A program made the translations under genes and the position numbers. From the NCBI RefSeq assembly GCF_043099315.1, contig NZ_CP170746.1: a DNA stretch of 64,000 nt; one strand, given 5' to 3'. Below the pieces are notes generated by a model. The model worked only from the letters and a program-made list of their open reading frames with translations, was not told where the DNA came from and made no database searches. Of this stretch, positions 60,443-64,000 are shown one piece after another; position 1 is the first letter of the stretch; each line of letters starts with the position of its first letter. Source of the DNA: Chlorogloeopsis fritschii (lineage in GTDB: Bacteria > Cyanobacteriota > Cyanobacteriia > Cyanobacteriales > Nostocaceae).

Positions 60443-62011
60443 ATGAGAGAAAACGACCAACCAGAGAAGAATCACACACCGTTACTTGAGGGTGTAGAGA
60501 AAATTCGTACAATGATCGAAGGCTTTGACGATATCAGTCATGGCGGATTACCTGTAGGCAGAACAACCCTAGTCAGCGGTACCTCTGGAACTGGCAAAAC
60601 TTTATTTTCTCTTCAGTTTCTTTACAACGGTATCAGCTATTTTGATGACCCAGGGGTTTTTGTCACTTTTGAAGAGTCCCCCAATGATATCATTAAAAAC
60701 GCTCATATTTTTGGTTGGGACTTACAACGTCTGATCGAGGAAGGAAAGTTGTTTATTCTCGATGCGTCTCCCGATCCTGAAGGGCAAGATATCGTTGGCA
60801 ACTTCGACCTTTCGGCGCTCATAGAGCGTTTGCAGTACGCAATCCGCAAGTACAAAGCCAAACGAGTTTCGATCGACTCAATTACAGCAGTATTCCAGCA
60901 ATACGAAGCAGTAGGAGTAGTGCGACGAGAAATTTTTCGTTTGGTAGCAAGGCTTAAACAACTCAATGTTACCACTATCATTACTACAGAACGCACAGAA
61001 GAATACGGGCCTGTTGCCTGTTATGGAGTAGAAGAATTTGTCTCTGATAATGTGGTCATTGTCCGTAATGTTTTAGAAGGGGAGCGCCGTCGCCGCACAA
61101 TGGAAATCCTGAAGTTGCGCGGTACGACACACATGAAGGGCGAGTATCCCTTCACCATTACTAACGAAGGAGTCAATATTTTCCCACTGGGAGCAATGCG
61201 CTTGACTCAAAGATCCTCGAACGTGCGGGTATCTTCTGGAGTGAAGACATTAGATGAAATGTGTGGTGGTGGTTTCTTTAAAGATTCGATAATTTTAGCC
61301 ACAGGAGCCACAGGTACTGGCAAGACATTACTCGTCAGCAAATTTTTACAAGATGGCTGTACTAGTGGCGAACGGGCAATACTTTTTGCTTACGAAGAAT
61401 CACGCGCCCAACTATCGCGCAACGCTTACTCTTGGGGAATTGATTTTGAAGATTTAGAACGTCAAGGTTTGCTCAAAATTATTTGTACTTATCCCGAATC
61501 AACTGGTTTAGAAGATCACCTGCAAATTATTAAGTCAGAGATTGCTGAATTTAAGCCAGCCCGAATAGCCATTGATTCGCTTTCTGCCCTAGCGCGGGGT
61601 GTGAGCAATAATGCATTCCGGCAATTTGTGATTGGTGTCACTGGTTACGCCAAGCAAGAAGAAATTACAGGCTTTTTCACCAATACAACAGATCAATTTA
61701 TGGGATCGCATTCGATTACCGATTCCCATATCTCTACGATTACTGACACGATTTTGATGTTGCAATATGTAGAAATTCGTGGAGAAATGGCACGAGCCAT
61801 CAATGTATTCAAAATGCGCGGCTCTTGGCATGACAAGGGTATTCGCGAGTACAATATAACAGCTGATGGGCCAGAAATTAAAGATTCTTTCCGTAATTAT
61901 GAAAGAATTGTCAGTGGAGCACCTACCCGCGTTAATATCGATGAAAAAGCCGAACTATCTCGCATAGTCAAGAGTTTTCAAGACAAAGATAGTTCCGGAA
62001 CCTCCAGTTAG
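60443..62011 (+). CDS. kaiC: Circadian clock ATPase/kinase KaiC
   Basis: This is a 522-aa protein with two RecA-like domains. Walker A motifs are SGTSGTGKTLFS in CI and ATGATGTGKTLLVS in CII. The catalytic Glu pairs are in FVTFEESPNDI and FAYEESRAQL. The phosphorylation sites fall at Ser431 and Thr432 in TDSHISTITDTIL, the same numbers as in Synechococcus KaiC. The C-terminal tail that binds KaiA (ending SRIVKSFQDKDSSG) is present. KaiC cycles between phosphorylation states over 24 h and drives output through SasA/RpaA. All key residues are intact. Confidence 0.98.
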   Translation: MRENDQPEKNHTPLLEGVEKIRTMIEGFDDISHGGLPVGRTTLVSGTSGTGKTLFSLQFLYNGISYFDDPGVFVTFEESPNDIIKNAHIFGWDLQRLIEEGKLFILDASPDPEGQDIVGNFDLSALIERLQYAIRKYKAKRVSIDSITAVFQQYEAVGVVRREIFRLVARLKQLNVTTIITTERTEEYGPVACYGVEEFVSDNVVIVRNVLEGERRRRTMEILKLRGTTHMKGEYPFTITNEGVNIFPLGAMRLTQRSSNVRVSSGVKTLDEMCGGGFFKDSIILATGATGTGKTLLVSKFLQDGCTSGERAILFAYEESRAQLSRNAYSWGIDFEDLERQGLLKIICTYPESTGLEDHLQIIKSEIAEFKPARIAIDSLSALARGVSNNAFRQFVIGVTGYAKQEEITGFFTNTTDQFMGSHSITDSHISTITDTILMLQYVEIRGEMARAINVFKMRGSWHDKGIREYNITADGPEIKDSFRNYERIVSGAPTRVNIDEKAELSRIVKSFQDKDSSGTSS

Positions 62012-62077
62012 CATAGTGCTATAGTTCTGTGGTGATCAACGGTTTGAAGCCGCTTAATTGTCGTGTGAGGGGATGCG

Positions 62078-64000
62078 GTGAAAGGACAGCAAATCTTCTA
62101 TAGTTTCTTGCCTGGTGTGACAGCAGCTGTATTAACAACCCAACCCACTTGGGCTGAAACGGCGAAAGCCAGTGGGATACAGCAGGTTGTCTCTCCAAGT
62201 GTTTCAACTTCCACCATCGCCAGTGGTAGTTGGCTAACAAAAGCAAACAATTTAGATTTAGATCGGCAACTGTTTGCTGCTAGTGATCGCACTTTATCAG
62301 CAACCAGCAGTAAAAATATTGGAGTTGTAGTCACCGGAAAAACTGGTATACCAGTAAAACGGATATCTGGACATGAGAAAGCAGCAATTTTTGGCTTGAG
62401 TGCTACCTTGCCTGCCAAGTATCTGTCAGGAAACAACCTTGCTGTGACTGACAACCCAAAACAGCGTAGTGACGGATCTGGAGCTAGTTTGGGTAAACTT
62501 GCCAGCACACCCAAGCGCCCTGTCAGAACATCAGTTCGGATTCCGGTTCCCAAAGTGGAGCCAAATGCCCGTCCTATCTCCAAGAGTAAAGACAATGGGC
62601 AGAGGCTGCGTGAAGCGATCGCCAAAATGCGATCGCAAAAAACAGTTGTATCTAAAACAACTGGAAAAATAAGTTCTGCTCCAGAAAAAAACTCATATAT
62701 ACTTGCGTCTGCGGAGCCAAAACGCCATAAAAACCCTGAAACGAAATTATCAAATTTTATACAGAGTAATGCAAGCAATTCGAGAGCGGCAAAACTGCTA
62801 GAAGTGCAGAACTGCCAACAGCAACCCTTTGTTTTGAATTCTGTTGGTTGTGGGCAAAAGCCTTTCGTTACAGAATTAGTGTCGCAATTACCTCCAGGTA
62901 CGCCAAAAACTCCTGCACCAGTCACTCCTTCCGTTCCGAGTGCGCCAACCGCTCCTGCTGCACCTAAAACCCCACAACAAATTCCCGATTATCTCAATCC
63001 CAACCCCAATCCCCTGCAATATCCTACTCAAATAGAGGAAGTCAGAGTTAGGGGAACGCAACCAATTAGCTTAGAACAAGCAATAGAATTGGCTCGGCGC
63101 AACAATCGGGAACTACAAGTGTCCTTATTGGAGCTACAACGGGCGCGAGCTGCTCTGCGGGAAGCACAAGCTGATTTGTATCCCGATCTGGGATTGAGCG
63201 CTGAGATTGCTCGTCAGCAGTCTGCTAGTTCCCAATTACAGAGTGAACGAACAGCTGAGGCTGAAGCTGGTGTACCACCCGAATTACGCACCCCATCCCA
63301 AGATGAACCCACTTCCGCTTTCACTGGTACAGCACAACTTACTTACGATCTCTACACTTCTGGGAGACGGCGGGCTAATATCAACGCTGCTGAAGAGCAG
63401 GTACGCTTCCAGCAATTGGATGTAGAGCGCTTGTCTGAGCAAATTCGCCTAGATGTGACAACCAATTACTACGATCTGCAACAAGCAGATGAAAATGTGC
63501 GGATTCAGCAAGCTGCTGTCACAAATGCCGAAGCTAGTTTGCGGGATGCCCAGGCATTAGAACGAGCTGGGGTGGGTACGCGCTTTGATGTACTGCGAGC
63601 ACAAGTAAATTTAGCAAATGCTCAACAAAACTTGACGAGGGCACTGTCTCAGCAACGAATTACTAGCAGCCAATTGGCAACTCGGCTGAGTATCCCTGGA
63701 TCGATTAATATTAGTGCAGCAGATCCTGTTAACTTAGCTGGACTTTGGAATCCAACATTGGAAGAAAGTATTGTACTCGCCTTTCAAAATCGTCCAGAAC
63801 TGCAACAGTTTTTGGCACAACGCAATATTAGCGAGCAGAGACGACGTTTGGCTCTTTCAGAATTAGGCCCCCAAGTGAGTGTAATTGCTAGCTATAACTT
63901 GCTGGATCAATTCGATGATACTATTAGCGTCACTGACGGCTACTCGCTCGGACTTCGGGCAAGCCTAAATTTATTTGATGGGGGAGCAGCCAGAGCCAGA
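62078..64000 (+). CDS. TolC-family outer-membrane efflux protein, 3' end beyond window
   Basis: It starts at GTG 62078 with GAGGGG about 8 bases upstream and stays open to the right edge (641 codons visible). Residues 1-28 are a signal-like start (FLPGVTAAVLTTQPTWAE). Residues about 30-325 are a long, low-complexity region rich in Ser, Thr, Lys and Pro (PGTPKTPAPVTPSVPSAPTA). From about 327 the TolC/OEP repeats begin: QPISLEQAIELARRNNRELQ, TYDLYTSGRRRANINAAEEQ, AGVGTRFDVLRAQVNLANAQ and the start of the second repeat (LEESIVLAFQNRPELQQFLA). TolC proteins form the outer-membrane duct of secretion and efflux systems. The N-terminal extension is unusually long. Confidence 0.88.
   Translation, partial: MKGQQIFYSFLPGVTAAVLTTQPTWAETAKASGIQQVVSPSVSTSTIASGSWLTKANNLDLDRQLFAASDRTLSATSSKNIGVVVTGKTGIPVKRISGHEKAAIFGLSATLPAKYLSGNNLAVTDNPKQRSDGSGASLGKLASTPKRPVRTSVRIPVPKVEPNARPISKSKDNGQRLREAIAKMRSQKTVVSKTTGKISSAPEKNSYILASAEPKRHKNPETKLSNFIQSNASNSRAAKLLEVQNCQQQPFVLNSVGCGQKPFVTELVSQLPPGTPKTPAPVTPSVPSAPTAPAAPKTPQQIPDYLNPNPNPLQYPTQIEEVRVRGTQPISLEQAIELARRNNRELQVSLLELQRARAALREAQADLYPDLGLSAEIARQQSASSQLQSERTAEAEAGVPPELRTPSQDEPTSAFTGTAQLTYDLYTSGRRRANINAAEEQVRFQQLDVERLSEQIRLDVTTNYYDLQQADENVRIQQAAVTNAEASLRDAQALERAGVGTRFDVLRAQVNLANAQQNLTRALSQQRITSSQLATRLSIPGSINISAADPVNLAGLWNPTLEESIVLAFQNRPELQQFLAQRNISEQRRRLALSELGPQVSVIASYNLLDQFDDTISVTDGYSLGLRASLNLFDGGAARAR

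Noticed and set aside
62098..62925. 275-aa minus-strand frame over the TolC-family gene
   Set aside because: It is a shadow of the Ser/Thr/Pro-rich extension; the plus strand has the signal peptide and TolC repeats.

Overview
The window reads as chromosomal DNA of a filamentous, probably heterocyst-forming cyanobacterium (Nostocales-like). The evidence is a light-independent protochlorophyllide reductase subunit (chlB), a Ycf37-type photosystem I assembly protein, kaiA-kaiB-kaiC with the short KaiA typical of Anabaena/Nostoc relatives, nifX and nifV, many Ser/Thr kinases with WD40 propellers, frequent HIP1 octamers (GCGATCGC), and heptanucleotide tandem repeats of the AGGGACT/GGGGCTA kind between genes. 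The strain itself cannot be named from the sequence.

Layout. 1-7.2 kb: a partial exported protein, rpmI-rplT, a periplasmic solute-binding protein, a short-chain dehydrogenase remnant, a tandem LysM protein, a TPR (Ycf37-like) protein and chlB. 7.7-16.4 kb: a signalling cluster of two zinc-ribbon/kinase/transmembrane/WD40 proteins, a kinase-less WD40 protein, a stand-alone kinase and a Pro/Ser/Thr-rich PPC-domain protein. 16.8-25 kb: a GH57 glycosidase, an Nfu scaffold, a DUF3386 protein, a GAF histidine kinase, a ribbon-helix-helix protein and lepA. 25-30 kb: a broken region with a double-glycine leader peptide gene, a kinase fused by deletion to the tail of another domain, and a 2.26-kb group II intron sitting inside a nuclease-like gene that also carries a nonsense codon. 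30-39 kb: mixed housekeeping genes, including hsp20, a frameshifted moeA, a glutamine-riboswitch-controlled DUF4278 gene, an NdbB-type NAD(P)H dehydrogenase, a GNAT/HEAT pair and ChaB. 39.6-43 kb: a compact minus-strand cluster with a 31-codon membrane peptide, a carotenoid oxygenase, a cation-diffusion facilitator and a membrane protein. 43-54 kb: malic enzyme, HicBA, creatininase, cupin, a Mo-nitrogenase-associated protein, TauE/SafE with DUF1634, hisD, a C-terminally truncated nifV, nifX and psiE. 54.9-64 kb: a 1165-aa hybrid histidine kinase with degenerate receivers divergent from kaiABC, then a TolC-family protein cut by the window end.

How the parts relate. The clock genes kaiABC lie on one strand and a multi-receiver kinase lies divergently upstream; KaiA here has only the C-terminal domain. 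Nitrogen metabolism appears several times (nifX/nifV, the nitrogenase-associated protein, the glutamine riboswitch), but no nif structural genes are present. Signal transduction is over-represented: five intact or broken Ser/Thr kinases and two histidine kinases.

The most rewarding observations are the glutamine riboswitch upstream of the DUF4278 gene, the group II intron splitting a nuclease-like gene, the kinase/beta-helix deletion fusion, an orphan double-glycine peptide precursor, the frameshift in moeA, two unlisted small genes with good ribosome-binding sites or stop/start coupling, and two families of dispersed palindromic repeats. I did not find a convincing wholly new multi-gene system. 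The best candidates for new biology are the small peptides and the kai-adjacent kinase.
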